64,000 nt of DNA, taken from positions 1-64,000 of the forward strand of contig NZ_RBXT01000001.1 of assembly GCF_003635045.1 (NCBI RefSeq), in the 5' to 3' direction. This document shows positions 29,939-38,587 of the stretch, in pieces (the first letter of the stretch is position 1; every line of letters starts with the position of its first letter). The stretch is from Terracoccus luteus. GTDB taxonomy: Bacteria > Actinomycetota > Actinomycetes > Actinomycetales > Dermatophilaceae. The notes under the pieces were generated by a model. The model had not been told where the DNA came from and did not search any database. It saw only the letters and a program-made list of their open reading frames with translations. The position numbers and the translations under genes were made by a program.

Positions 29939-30649
29939 ATGCCGACGACCCGCCGCGCCACCCTGACCGCGGCCCTCGCCATCGCGTGCGCCACCGGCCT
30001 CGCCGCCTGCAGCGGCGACGACTCCACGGGCGGGACGTCGGCCGAGCAGACGCCGGCCCAGCGACTGGCCGCCGCCAAGGCGGTCGTCGACAAGGCGCCG
30101 TCTGTACACCTGACGCTGACGAGCGCCGACGTGCCGAGCGGCGCCAGCGGCGTCGTGTCGGCCGACGGCTGGGGCAAGCACCCGCCGGCGTTCAAGGGCA
30201 CGTTCAAGGTGTCCCTCAAGGGCGTCCAGGCGGACGCCGAGGTGGTCTCGCTCGACGGCGAGACCTACGCCAAGCTGCCGCTCGTGCCGGGCATGAACAA
30301 GATCGACCCCGCGTCGCTCGGGCTGCCCGACCCGGCCACCCTGTTCGCCACCGACGCCGGCCTCACGAGCCTCCTGACGAAGACGACCAACCCGGCCGCC
30401 GGCGACCAGGTTCGCAGCGGCAGCGACGTCCTCTCGACGATCACGGGGAAGGTGCCTGGCAAGGACGTCACCACCCTCTTCGGGGTCGGCGACGCGAACG
30501 GCACCTTCGACGCCACCTACGGGCTGACCGACGACCAGCAGCTGCGCCAGGTCGTGCTCAAGGGCCCGTTCTTCGGTGCCGGCTCCACCTCGACGTACAC
30601 GCTCGTGCTCGACCGGTACGGCGAGGCCGTCACCATCGAGAAGCCCTGA
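29939..30649 (+). CDS. LprG/LppX-family lipoprotein
   Basis: A 236-residue lipoprotein with signal peptide and lipobox LAAC (Cys about 24). The mature part has the LppX/LprG fold (LAAAKAVVDKAPSVHLTLTS; GTFKVSLKGVQADAEVVSLDGETYAKLP; LLTKTTNPAAGDQV), which forms a pocket for acylated lipids. In mycobacteria LprG carries triacylated glycolipids and works with the P55 exporter encoded next to it; the same order is found here. TAGCCT (29926-29931) ends 7 nt before ATG, so it is probably leaderless. Confidence 0.85.
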   Translation: MPTTRRATLTAALAIACATGLAACSGDDSTGGTSAEQTPAQRLAAAKAVVDKAPSVHLTLTSADVPSGASGVVSADGWGKHPPAFKGTFKVSLKGVQADAEVVSLDGETYAKLPLVPGMNKIDPASLGLPDPATLFATDAGLTSLLTKTTNPAAGDQVRSGSDVLSTITGKVPGKDVTTLFGVGDANGTFDATYGLTDDQQLRQVVLKGPFFGAGSTSTYTLVLDRYGEAVTIEKP

Positions 30650-30706
30650 CCGGAGCCGACAGGCGGGACGCAGTAGCGCCCCGACACGAGGCCGGGGGGC
30701 CATGAC

Positions 30707-32389
30707 GTGACGCGAAACCGCTTGCCGCTGCTGGCTGCCGCCTCGGTGGCGGTCGCGCTCGCCGCTGCCGACACCTACGTCGTCGTGCTCGCCCTCACCG
30801 ACATGATGGCGGGTGTCGGCATCGGCATCGACGCGCTGCAGCGGGCGACGCCGATCATCTCCGGGTTCCTCCTCGGCTACATCACGGTGCTGCCGCTCAT
30901 CGGCCGGCTCGCCGACCTCCTGGGCCGCAGCCGGGTGCTGCTCGGCTGCCTCGTCGTCTTCGCCGTCGGCTCGGCCGTCACCGCCCTCGCCGTCGAGATG
31001 CCCGTGCTCGTCACCGGCCGCGTCCTGCAGGGCATCGGCGGCGGCGGCCTCGTGCCCGCCACGCTCGCCCTCGTCGCCGACCGCTGGCCCGCCGACCGTC
31101 GCGGCACCCCGCTCGGCGTCGTCGGTGCCGTGCAGGAGCTCGGCTCGGTACTCGGCCCCGTCCTCGGCGCCGCCGTCCTCGCCGTCGCCGACTGGCGGGC
31201 CATCTTCTGGCTCAACGTCGCAGCCGGCGTCGTGCTGTGGCTCGTCATCCGGGCCCTGAGCGCGGGTGAGCGTCGTTCGGATGCCGGGTCGCCGGCATCC
31301 GAACGCCAGCGACCTCGGGTGGTCGGTGTCGTCTCGTGGGCGCTCGCCGTCGTGGGTGGCGGGCTGCTGCTGATCGCCCTCGCGGCGCCCATGCGGCTCG
31401 TCACCGACGTGGCGCTGGGCGCGCCCTTCGTCCCGTTCAGCGGCTCGTCACGCGTGCTCACCCCGATCGGACTGGTCGCGCTGGTGCTGCTGGCGGCGCT
31501 CGCCGTCGTCACCGCGCCTCGCTGGTGGGCCGTGCTGCGCCAGGCCGACGTCGTCGGGGCCCTGCTCGTCGCGACCGTGCTCGGCTCGCTCGTGCTGACC
31601 TTCGCCTCGTCGGACCCCGAGAAGGAGGTCGTCGGGCCGCTAGGGCTCGCGCTGCTGCCGGTCGGTGCGGTCGCACTCGTTGCCCTCGTGTGGTGGCTGC
31701 GGCGGGCCGACGCCCCGCTCGTGCCCCGCGGGGTCGTGCGGTCACGCGGCGCCCGGGCGCTCGCCGTCAGCCTGCTCGTCGGGGCGGCGCTCGTCGCCGT
31801 CATCGTCGACGTGCCGCTGCTCGCCCGCCTCACCGACACCTACGACGAGACCGGCGCGGCCTTCGTGCTCGTGCGGTTCCTGCTCGCCGTGCCCGTCGGG
31901 GCCGTGCTCGGCGGGTGGGCCCTGCGGCGCCTGGGGGAGGGCGTGGTGGCCGGGGTGGGGCTGCTGCTCGCCGCGGCCGGCCTGCTCGTCATGTCGCGCT
32001 GGACCCTGACCGCCCTCGACGCCACCGTCGCGACGACCCTCACCCTCGTCGTGGTCGGACTCGGCGTCGGGCTGGCGCTGGCGCCCGTCAACAACGTCGT
32101 GCTCGCCGACAGCCCCGCCGACGCCCACGGGGTCGCCGGCTCGCTCGTCGTCGTGGCCCGCATGGTAGGCATGGTCGTCGGCCTCGCGCTGCTCACCGCG
32201 GTCGGCCTCAGCCGCTACTACGACGCCGTGCGTGCCCTGCCCGACCCGCTCGACACCGACGCCCTCGTCGCCGCCGGCGTCGTGCAGGTGCAGACGGTCT
32301 TCCTCGGCGGGGCCGCCGCTGCGCTGCTCGGCGGCCTGCTCGCGCTCACGCTGCGTCGGAGCCCGGTGCCGGTTACGACCGACGCCTAG
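30707..32389 (+). CDS. P55-like MFS exporter
   Basis: A 560-residue major-facilitator protein with about 14 helices. AADTYVVVLAL at the start, LGYITVLPLIGRLADLLGR (motif A) and GRVLQGIGGGGL resemble mycobacterial P55 (Rv1410c). In that system P55 exports triacylglycerides and drugs with LprG. GTG 30707 is the start. A cytoplasmic linker (about residues 185-205) contains a 14-bp inverted pair of the GGATGCC word. Its stop codon shares CTAG with the convergent xthA stop. Confidence 0.88.
   Translation: MTRNRLPLLAAASVAVALAAADTYVVVLALTDMMAGVGIGIDALQRATPIISGFLLGYITVLPLIGRLADLLGRSRVLLGCLVVFAVGSAVTALAVEMPVLVTGRVLQGIGGGGLVPATLALVADRWPADRRGTPLGVVGAVQELGSVLGPVLGAAVLAVADWRAIFWLNVAAGVVLWLVIRALSAGERRSDAGSPASERQRPRVVGVVSWALAVVGGGLLLIALAAPMRLVTDVALGAPFVPFSGSSRVLTPIGLVALVLLAALAVVTAPRWWAVLRQADVVGALLVATVLGSLVLTFASSDPEKEVVGPLGLALLPVGAVALVALVWWLRRADAPLVPRGVVRSRGARALAVSLLVGAALVAVIVDVPLLARLTDTYDETGAAFVLVRFLLAVPVGAVLGGWALRRLGEGVVAGVGLLLAAAGLLVMSRWTLTALDATVATTLTLVVVGLGVGLALAPVNNVVLADSPADAHGVAGSLVVVARMVGMVVGLALLTAVGLSRYYDAVRALPDPLDTDALVAAGVVQVQTVFLGGAAAALLGGLLALTLRRSPVPVTTDA
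31274..31305. repeat. 14-bp inverted repeat of the GGATGCC word inside the P55-like gene
   Basis: Perfect arms CGTTCGGATGCCGG / CCGGCATCCGAACG (31274-31287, 31292-31305) with a GTCG loop. They lie in frame within a segment encoding a polar cytoplasmic loop. Confidence 0.85.
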
Positions 32390-33174
32390 TCGATCTCGAA
32401 GACGACGGGGGCGTGGTCGCTGGCGCCCTTGCCCTTGCGCTCCTGCCGGTCGATGGCCGCGCCGACGACAAGGTCGGCCAGCGCGGGGGAGCAGAGCGCG
32501 AAGTCGATGCGCATGCCCTGCCGCTTCGCGAAGCGCAGCTGCGTGTAGTCCCAGTAGGTGAAGGTGCCCGGCTCGGAGGTGTGCGGGCGCACGACGTCGG
32601 CGTACCCGGCATCCACGACGGCCTCGAACGCGGCGCGCTCGGCGGGGGAGGTGTGGGTGCGGTTCTCGAAGTACTCGACGCTCCACACGTCGGCGTCGGT
32701 CGGGGCGATGTTCCAGTCGCCGAGCAGCGCGACCTGAGCGGTGGGGTCGTCGGCGAGCCAGCCCCGGCCTGCCCGCGCCAGCGCGTCGAGCCACTCGAGC
32801 TTGTACTGCAGGTGCGGGTCGTCGAGCGAACGGCCGTTCGGCACGTAGAGCGACCAGACGCGCACCCCGCCGCAGAGGGCGCCCAGCGCGCGGGCCTCGG
32901 GCGCGACCGGGTCGCCCCACCCCGGCATCCCGTCGAAGCCGACCTGCACGTCGTCGAGGCCGACGCGGGAGGCGATGGCGACGCCGTTCCACTGGTTCAG
33001 CCCGTGCTGGGTGATCTCGTAGCCGAGCTCGCGGAACCGGTCGAACGGGAACTGGTCGTCGCGGGCCTTGGTCTCCTGGATGGCGAGCACGTCGACGTCG
33101 CTGCGCTCGAGCCACGCCGCGACGCGGTCGATGCGGGAGCGGATGCTGTTGACGTTCCAGGTGGCGATGCGCAC
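32386..33174 (-). CDS. xthA: Exodeoxyribonuclease III / AP endonuclease
   Basis: Base-excision-repair nuclease of 262 residues that cleaves at abasic sites and trims 3' ends. N-terminal MRIATWNVNSIRSR supplies the metal-binding Asn; QETK (Glu) and LLGDWNIAPTDADV (Asp-Asn) and the C-terminal ASDHAPVV (Asp-His) complete the active site. GTG 33174 is the start, with TAGGGT 6 nt upstream, so it is leaderless. It is divergent from the SDR gene over a 108-bp gap in which both genes carry a TAGGGT box. Confidence 0.95.
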   Translation of the reverse strand: MRIATWNVNSIRSRIDRVAAWLERSDVDVLAIQETKARDDQFPFDRFRELGYEITQHGLNQWNGVAIASRVGLDDVQVGFDGMPGWGDPVAPEARALGALCGGVRVWSLYVPNGRSLDDPHLQYKLEWLDALARAGRGWLADDPTAQVALLGDWNIAPTDADVWSVEYFENRTHTSPAERAAFEAVVDAGYADVVRPHTSEPGTFTYWDYTQLRFAKRQGMRIDFALCSPALADLVVGAAIDRQERKGKGASDHAPVVFEID

Positions 33175-33282
33175 GCGGCCACCCTAGGCGGGCCCACCGA
33201 CGGTGCCAGTCGCCACCCCGCGCACGTCGGCGACCGCCGGCCGACCCCGGCCGGATGCCGGCCGCCGACCTAGGGTGGACGC

Positions 33283-34077
33283 ATGCCCACCGCTCTCATC
33301 ACCGGCGCCACGTCCGGCATCGGCCACGAGTTCGCCGTCCAGCTCGCCGCCCGCGGCCACGATCTCGTCGTCGTCGCCCGCAACACCGAACGGCTCGAGC
33401 AGGTGGCCCAGCGGCTGCGCGACGTGCAGGGCGTCGAGGTCGAGGTGCTGACCGCCGACCTGTCCGACCGCGAGGCGCTGCAGCGGGTGGCCGACCGCGT
33501 GGCCGACGAGGGCCGGCCCGTCGACGTCGTCGTCAACAATGCCGGCTACGGCCTCAAGAAGCGCTTCGTCGACAACGAGCTCGCGGTCGAAGAGGCGCAC
33601 TTCGACGTGCACGCCCGCGCCACGCTCGTGCTGTCGCACACCGCGGCGCGCGCGATGCGCAGCCGCGACCGGGGCACCATCATCAACGTCAGCTCGGTCG
33701 CGAGCTTCCTCGCCACCGGCACCTACTCAGCGGCCAAGTCGTACGTCACGGTCTTCACCGAGGGCCTGGCCGGCGAGCTGCGCGGCACCGGGGTGCAGGC
33801 CACCGCGGTCTGCCCCGGCTGGGTGACGACGGAGTTCCAGGAGCGGGCCGAGATCGGCTCCCCGGGCCCGAAGTTCATGTGGCTCGAGACCGAGCGGGTC
33901 GTGCGCCAGGCGCTCGACGACGCCGGGCGTGGGCGGGTCGTGTCCGTGCCCACGGCCCAGTACAAGGCGGCGGTCGGCGTGCTGCGCTTCGTGCCGCGGG
34001 CCCTCGTGCGCCGCGACATGCGCTCCTTCTCGCTGTCGCGCCTCTTCCGCCCCGGCCGGCCCGCCCGCACGACCTGA
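33283..34077 (+). CDS. Short-chain dehydrogenase/reductase (SDR)
   Basis: A 264-residue classical SDR with TGATSGIG cofactor motif, NNAGYG, INVSSVASFL Ser and YSAAK (Tyr-xxx-Lys) catalytic residues. The C-terminal region is lengthened and basic (VPRALVRRDMRSFSLSRLF), suggesting peripheral membrane contact, as in fatty-acyl or ketosphinganine-type reductases. Substrate unknown. TAGGGT (33271-33276) ends 6 nt before ATG, so the transcript is leaderless. Confidence 0.88.
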   Translation: MPTALITGATSGIGHEFAVQLAARGHDLVVVARNTERLEQVAQRLRDVQGVEVEVLTADLSDREALQRVADRVADEGRPVDVVVNNAGYGLKKRFVDNELAVEEAHFDVHARATLVLSHTAARAMRSRDRGTIINVSSVASFLATGTYSAAKSYVTVFTEGLAGELRGTGVQATAVCPGWVTTEFQERAEIGSPGPKFMWLETERVVRQALDDAGRGRVVSVPTAQYKAAVGVLRFVPRALVRRDMRSFSLSRLFRPGRPARTT

Positions 34078-34127
34078 GCCGCACGACCTGAGCGCAGCCG
34101 ACGCGGGCACGGCCTACGATTCGGGTC

Positions 34128-34718
34128 GTGACCGACGCCAGCCAGACGCCCCCGCCCGTTACCACCGACGTCGCCGCCGCCCGGGCGCGCCTGCTCGAGA
34201 TCATCCGCGAGAAGGCCATCGTGCACGGCCGCGTCACGCTCAGCTCGGGCAAGGAGGCCGACTACTACGTCGACCTGCGCCGCATCTCCCTCGACGGTGA
34301 GGCCTCGCCCCTCGTCGGCATTGTCATGCGTGACCTGACCGCCGACCTCGACTACGACGCCGTCGGCGGCCTGACGCTCGGCGCCGACCCGGTCGCGACC
34401 TCGATGCTGCACGCCGCCGCCCGCGCCGGTGAGCGTCTCGACGCCTTCGTCGTGCGCAAGGCGGGCAAGGCGCACGGCCTGCAGCAGCGCATCGAGGGTC
34501 CGTCGATCTCGGGCCGACGCGTGCTCGTCGTCGAGGACACGACGACGACCGGCGCCTCGCCGCTCGCCGCCGTCGAGGCCGCCCGTGAGGACGGCGCCAC
34601 GGTCGTCGCCGTCGCCACCATCGCCGACCGGGCGACCGGCGCCGGGGAGCGCATCAGCGAGGAGGCCGGCGTCGAGTACCGCCACGCCTTCTCCCTCGAG
34701 GACCTCGGCCTCGCCTGA
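34128..34718 (+). CDS. pyrE: Orotate phosphoribosyltransferase
   Basis: Enzyme of 196 residues that joins orotate to PRPP giving OMP in de novo pyrimidine synthesis. It has SSGKEADYYVDLR at the substrate-facing loop and the PRPP-binding VLVVEDTTTTGAS. GTG 34128 is the start, with TACGAT (34115-34120) 7 nt upstream; no ribosome site is seen, so it is probably leaderless. The gene is not in a pyrimidine operon here: the neighbours are an SDR and lemA. It is followed by an intergenic repeat cluster. Confidence 0.95.
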   Translation: MTDASQTPPPVTTDVAAARARLLEIIREKAIVHGRVTLSSGKEADYYVDLRRISLDGEASPLVGIVMRDLTADLDYDAVGGLTLGADPVATSMLHAAARAGERLDAFVVRKAGKAHGLQQRIEGPSISGRRVLVVEDTTTTGASPLAAVEAAREDGATVVAVATIADRATGAGERISEEAGVEYRHAFSLEDLGLA

Positions 34719-34739
34719 CCGCAACCCACCCCAGCCCCA

Positions 34740-34835
34740 CCCGTCGAGTGGTCACCCCCCCCCGTCGAGAGGCCAGATAGAGGGCACCGAAAGGCCAACC
34801 GCAGCCTGACCCGGATGCCGGCCACCCGGCATCCG
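34740..34835. repeat. Intergenic repeats, locus 2, plus paired GGATGCC hairpin
   Basis: Copies GTCGAGTGGTCAC, GTCGAGAGGCCAGATAG and a diverged ACCGAAAGGCCAA, a run of nine C (34755-34763), then a perfect hairpin CGGATGCCGG / CCGGCATCCG (34812-34821, 34826-34835), which may terminate pyrE. Confidence 0.7.
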
Positions 34836-34936
34836 ACGCCCGCCCGGAACGTGTGCGCCCCACCACCACGTCGCAGGGGCGCCAGCGGGCCCCGCACTAG
34901 GATCGGGGCACTGCCCGACCGACCCCAGGAGAACCG

Positions 34937-35671
34937 ATGATCATCGTCTGGATCGTCCTCGCGCTCGTCGTCATCGCCGCCGTCGTGGGCGTCGTCATGT
35001 ACAACGGCCTCATCGGGCTGCGCAACCGCGTGCAGGAGGGCTGGCGCCAGATCGACGTCGAGCTCAAGCGGCGGCACGACCTCATCCCCAACCTCGTCGA
35101 GACCGTCAAGGGCTACGCCTCGCACGAGCAGGGCACGCTGGAGTCGGTCATGCAGGCGCGGTCGGCGGCCATGTCGGGCGCCTCGACGCCCACCGGTGCC
35201 GCCCAGGCCGAGGGTGAGCTGAGCCAGGCGCTCGGTCGCCTCATGGCCGTGACCGAGGCCTACCCCGACCTCAAGGCGAACCAGAACTTCCTCGCCCTGC
35301 AGAACGAGCTGAGCAGCACCGAGGACCGCATCGCCAGCTCGCGCCGCTACTACAACGCCCTCGTGCGCGAGCTCAACACGAAGGTCGAGAGCGTGCCGAG
35401 CAACCTCGTCGCCGGCATCGCCAAGGTGCAGAAGGCCGACTACTTCGAGACCCCCGCCACCGAGGCCGTCGTGCCGAACGTCAGTTTCGGCGGTGCGGGT
35501 GGTGGGGCCCGTGGGACCGGGGCCCCCTCGGTCGCGCCCTCGACGCAGCCCGGTGCCGTCGGCGGCCCGTCGACGCAGCCCGGTGGCGCCCCGGGTGCCC
35601 TCCCGCAGGCGCAGGCCCCCGGCGCGGGCGCACCCGACCCGACGAGCGACCGCACGACCCCGAACGGCTGA
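34937..35671 (+). CDS. lemA: LemA family protein
   Basis: A 244-residue protein. One N-terminal transmembrane helix (about 2-22) and the LemA helical bundle (YNGLIGLRNRVQEGWRQIDVELKRRHDLIPNLVETVKGY; YPDLKANQNFLALQNELSSTEDRI; YFETP) are followed by a long Gly/Pro/Gln-rich tail (about residues 180-244). The role of LemA proteins is unclear; they are membrane-attached with the bundle outside the cytoplasm. AGGAG lies upstream of ATG. It converges on the DedA gene through a 14-bp hairpin terminator. Confidence 0.9.
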   Translation: MIIVWIVLALVVIAAVVGVVMYNGLIGLRNRVQEGWRQIDVELKRRHDLIPNLVETVKGYASHEQGTLESVMQARSAAMSGASTPTGAAQAEGELSQALGRLMAVTEAYPDLKANQNFLALQNELSSTEDRIASSRRYYNALVRELNTKVESVPSNLVAGIAKVQKADYFETPATEAVVPNVSFGGAGGGARGTGAPSVAPSTQPGAVGGPSTQPGGAPGALPQAQAPGAGAPDPTSDRTTPNG

Positions 35672-35733
35672 GCCCACCGGCATCCTCGCGCCCGCTGTCA
35701 CGACACGGCTGCAGGATGCCGGGCAGCACGACA

Positions 35734-35765
35734 GCGCCCACCCGACCTCACGGTCGGGTGGGCGC
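35734..35765. terminator. Bidirectional terminator between lemA and the DedA gene
   Basis: Perfect 14-bp stem GCGCCCACCCGACC / GGTCGGGTGGGCGC (35734-35747, 35752-35765), loop TCAC, then TTCGATGTTCT. It shares its stem with the clpB terminator. An inverted GGATGCC pair (35677-35686 and 35713-35722) lies just before it. Confidence 0.82.
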
Positions 35766-35797
35766 TTCGATGTTCTGGCTGGTCTCAGCCGTGAGGC

Positions 35798-36511
35798 TCA
35801 GGCCCGGCGGTCGCCGCCCGTGGCGTGGTCGGCGATGTCCTCGGCGGCCTCGCCCACCTCGGACGCGATGCGGTTCGCGGCCCGGCGGTGCTTGAGGTAC
35901 TCGAACAGCATCGGCACGACCGAGACCGCGACGATGAGCAGGATGACGACCTCGAGCTTGTCCTGCAGCCCCGGGAACGACTTGCCGAGGAAGTACCCGA
36001 CGAGCGTCAGCCCGGCCGCCCACAGGACGGCGCCGACCGCCGACCACGTGAAGAAGCGGCGACGCTCCATGCGGCTCACGCCCGCGACGACGGTGATGAA
36101 GGTGCGCACGATCGGCACGAAGCGGCCGATGACGAGGGCCTTGTTGCCGTGCTTGTCGAAGAACGCGGTCGTCTCGTCGAAGTACTTCTTCTTGAGGATG
36201 CGCCCGTCACGTTGGTAGAGCGGGGTGCCCACCGCCCGGCCGATCTCGTAGCCCACGACGTTTCCGAGCAGGGCCGCCGCGCAGAGGGCGAGGATCGCGA
36301 CGCCGAGGTTGACGTGCACCTGCCCGGTCGCGATGAAGAGACCGACGGCGAAGAGCAGCGAGTCGCCGGGGAGGATCGGGAACAGTAGCCCGCACTCGAT
36401 GAAGACAATGGCCAGCGAGATCCAGAAGAAGGCGTCGCCGTACTGGGCCAACAGGTAGCCGGGGTCCATCCAGTCCGGGCCGAGGGCCGGGAGCGCTCCG
36501 AGTGCATGCAT
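35798..36511 (-). CDS. DedA family membrane protein
   Basis: A 237-residue inner-membrane protein of the DedA superfamily (lipid scramblase/transport group). Features: FIECGLLFPILPGDSLLFAVG (Glu and Pro in a half-helix), the central basic YFDETTAFFDKHGNKALVIGRFVPIVRT with the conserved Arg, and GAVLWAAGLTLVGYFLG. Five or so hydrophobic segments. ATG 36511 is supported by TACCCT 7 nt upstream (leaderless). Related proteins keep membrane potential and recycle lipid carriers; the role here is inferred. Confidence 0.9.
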   Translation of the reverse strand: MHALGALPALGPDWMDPGYLLAQYGDAFFWISLAIVFIECGLLFPILPGDSLLFAVGLFIATGQVHVNLGVAILALCAAALLGNVVGYEIGRAVGTPLYQRDGRILKKKYFDETTAFFDKHGNKALVIGRFVPIVRTFITVVAGVSRMERRRFFTWSAVGAVLWAAGLTLVGYFLGKSFPGLQDKLEVVILLIVAVSVVPMLFEYLKHRRAANRIASEVGEAAEDIADHATGGDRRA

Positions 36512-36699
36512 GCGCTCAAGGGTAGGGCCCGGCGTCGGTGCCCCCTGCGCATCCGCTGTCGTGTGCCTGTGGGTCGTCGCGCTTCGGTCGGATGCCGGTC
36601 GGCGCCGCATCGCGGACACGCCCCGTCGGCGCGGGGTGCGCTCGTAGACTCGGCTGTTCCGGCCGCCCGTGGCCGGCCGCCGTCCTGCAGGAGCCCGTC

Positions 36700-37599
36700 A
36701 TGCACCGTCCCCGCCCCGTCACCTCCCTGCGCTCGGCCGCGCTCGCGCCGTTCGCCGTCCTCGCCTCACTTGCCATGGTGAGTCTCGCGGCCTGCGGGTC
36801 GACCGAGCAGGCAGGCCCGACGCCCGCCGGCACGGAGTCGGCCGCCGCGGCCTCGTGCACGAAGGACTCGCTCACCCTCGTCAGCGCCGGCACACTGACG
36901 GTCGGCACCGACAAGCCCGCCTACGAGCCGTGGTTCTCGGGCGACGACCCGACCAACGGCAAGGGCTACGAGTCGGCCGTCGCGTACGCCGTCGCCGACG
37001 AGCTCGGCTTCGCCAAGAGCGAGGTCACGTGGGTGACGGTCCCCTTCAACACGGCCATCGCGCCGGCGCCGAAGAACTTCGACCTCGACCTCAACCAGAT
37101 CTCGATCAGCGACGCGCGCAAGAAGGCCGTCGACTTCAGCTCCGGCTACTACGACGTGCGTCAGGCCGTCGTCACCTACAAGGGCAGCCCGATCGACGGC
37201 AGGACGACCGTGGCCGACCTCAAGGGCGCCAAGCTCGCCGCCCAGGTCGGCACGACGTCGCTGACGGCGATCACCGACCAGATCCAGCCCTCCGAGCAGC
37301 CGCAGGTGTTCGACACCAACGACCTCGCCGTGCAGGCGCTGAAGAACAAGCAGATCGACGGCATCGTCGTCGACGTCCCGACCGCGTTCTACATGACGGC
37401 GGCGCAGCTCGACGACGGTGTCATCGTCGGCCAGCTGCCGGCATCCGGCACCCCCGAGCAGTTCGGCGCGGTGCTCGACAAGGGCTCGGCGCTCACCCCG
37501 TGCGTGACGAAGGCGGTCGACGCGCTGCGCTCGAACGGCACCCTCGAGAAGCTGCAGACCGAGTACCTCGCCAACGCGGGTGCGCCCGAGCTGAAGTGA
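36700..37599 (+). CDS. Amino-acid ABC transporter substrate-binding lipoprotein
   Basis: A 299-residue solute-binding protein of family 3 (polar amino acids). The signal peptide ends at lipobox LAAC (Cys about 28); mature domains include LTVGTDKPAYEPWF, GYESAVAYAVADELGF, NFDLDLNQISISDARKKAVDFSSGYY and a late KNKQIDGIVVDVPTAF hinge. The TDKPAYEPWF entry is typical of glutamine/cystine-type receptors. AGGAG 5 nt before ATG. First of three genes for a complete importer. TAGACT (36646-36651) is a probable -10. Confidence 0.92.
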   Translation: MHRPRPVTSLRSAALAPFAVLASLAMVSLAACGSTEQAGPTPAGTESAAAASCTKDSLTLVSAGTLTVGTDKPAYEPWFSGDDPTNGKGYESAVAYAVADELGFAKSEVTWVTVPFNTAIAPAPKNFDLDLNQISISDARKKAVDFSSGYYDVRQAVVTYKGSPIDGRTTVADLKGAKLAAQVGTTSLTAITDQIQPSEQPQVFDTNDLAVQALKNKQIDGIVVDVPTAFYMTAAQLDDGVIVGQLPASGTPEQFGAVLDKGSALTPCVTKAVDALRSNGTLEKLQTEYLANAGAPELK

Positions 37600-37606
37600 G
37601 CCGTCG

Positions 37607-38587
37607 GTGACGACACCAGCGGGGATGCCGGGCGGCTCGGTCAGCGGGCCGGCATCGGTGGGTGGCGAGGACCCACCTGAGAGTCGTTCTGCGACAGACG
37701 TGTCGGTGGGTGGTGGCGCGGATGGCGCCGCGGCCGAAGCCGACTCGTGGCAGCCGTCGCAACGCGAGCTCGACCGGCGTGCCTACCGGCGGGCGCGGTC
37801 TCGCCGCTCGTCGGCGATCTCGGCCGTCAGCACCGTGGTCGTCGTCGTGGTGCTCGGGCTGCTCGTCACCCGGTCGGCCGGCTGGCCGCGGGTGCAGGAG
37901 ACGTTCTTCAGCTGGGACAAGGCGGTCGAGTCGTTCCCGGCCGTGCTGTCGGGGCTCTGGCTCAACATCCGGCTGATGATCATCTGCGGGCTGTGCATCC
38001 TCGTGCTCGGTCTGACGCTGTCGATCCTGCGCACGCTGCGGGGGCCGGTCTTCTACCCGCTGCGCCTCTTCGCGACGGTCTACGTCGACCTCTTCCGTGG
38101 GCTCCCGCTCATCCTGCTGCTCCTGCTGCTCGGGTTCGGTGTGCCGGCGCTGCGGCTGCCGAACGTGCCCAGCGCCCTGCAGTTCTGGGGTGCCGTCGCG
38201 ATCGTGCTGTCGTACTCGGCGTACGTCTCCGAGGTTTTCCGGGCCGGCATCGAGTCGGTCCACCCCTCTCAGCGGGCGGCGTCGCGGGCGCTCGGGCTGA
38301 CGAACGGCCAGACGCTGCGGCACGTCGTGCTGCCACAGGCGGTGCGGCGCGTGACACCGCCGCTGATGAACGACTTCGTCTCGTTGCAGAAGGACTCGGG
38401 CCTCATCGCGATCCTCGGCGCGACCGATGCGATCCGCGCGGCCCAGATCGAGACGTCATCCGACTTCAACTACACGCCCTACGTCGTGGCCGGCGTGCTG
38501 TTCCTCTGCCTCACCATCCCGATGGCGCGCCTGACCGACCACGTCGCGCGCAAGCAGGGGTGGCACGGCACCGGGGGCACGCTGTGA
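37607..38587 (+). CDS. Amino-acid ABC transporter permease (HisM/GlnP type)
   Basis: A 326-residue permease with an unusually long, polar N-terminal cytoplasmic tail (about 65 residues) before the first helix, then the His/Glu/Gln/Arg/opine permease core (GLWLNIRLMI; YVDLFRGLPLILLLLLL; YVSEVFRAGIESVHPSQRAASRALGLT, the EAA loop). GTG 37607 begins 7 nt after the receptor stop. The stop overlaps the ATPase GTG (GTGA). Confidence 0.93.
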   Translation: MTTPAGMPGGSVSGPASVGGEDPPESRSATDVSVGGGADGAAAEADSWQPSQRELDRRAYRRARSRRSSAISAVSTVVVVVVLGLLVTRSAGWPRVQETFFSWDKAVESFPAVLSGLWLNIRLMIICGLCILVLGLTLSILRTLRGPVFYPLRLFATVYVDLFRGLPLILLLLLLGFGVPALRLPNVPSALQFWGAVAIVLSYSAYVSEVFRAGIESVHPSQRAASRALGLTNGQTLRHVVLPQAVRRVTPPLMNDFVSLQKDSGLIAILGATDAIRAAQIETSSDFNYTPYVVAGVLFLCLTIPMARLTDHVARKQGWHGTGGTL

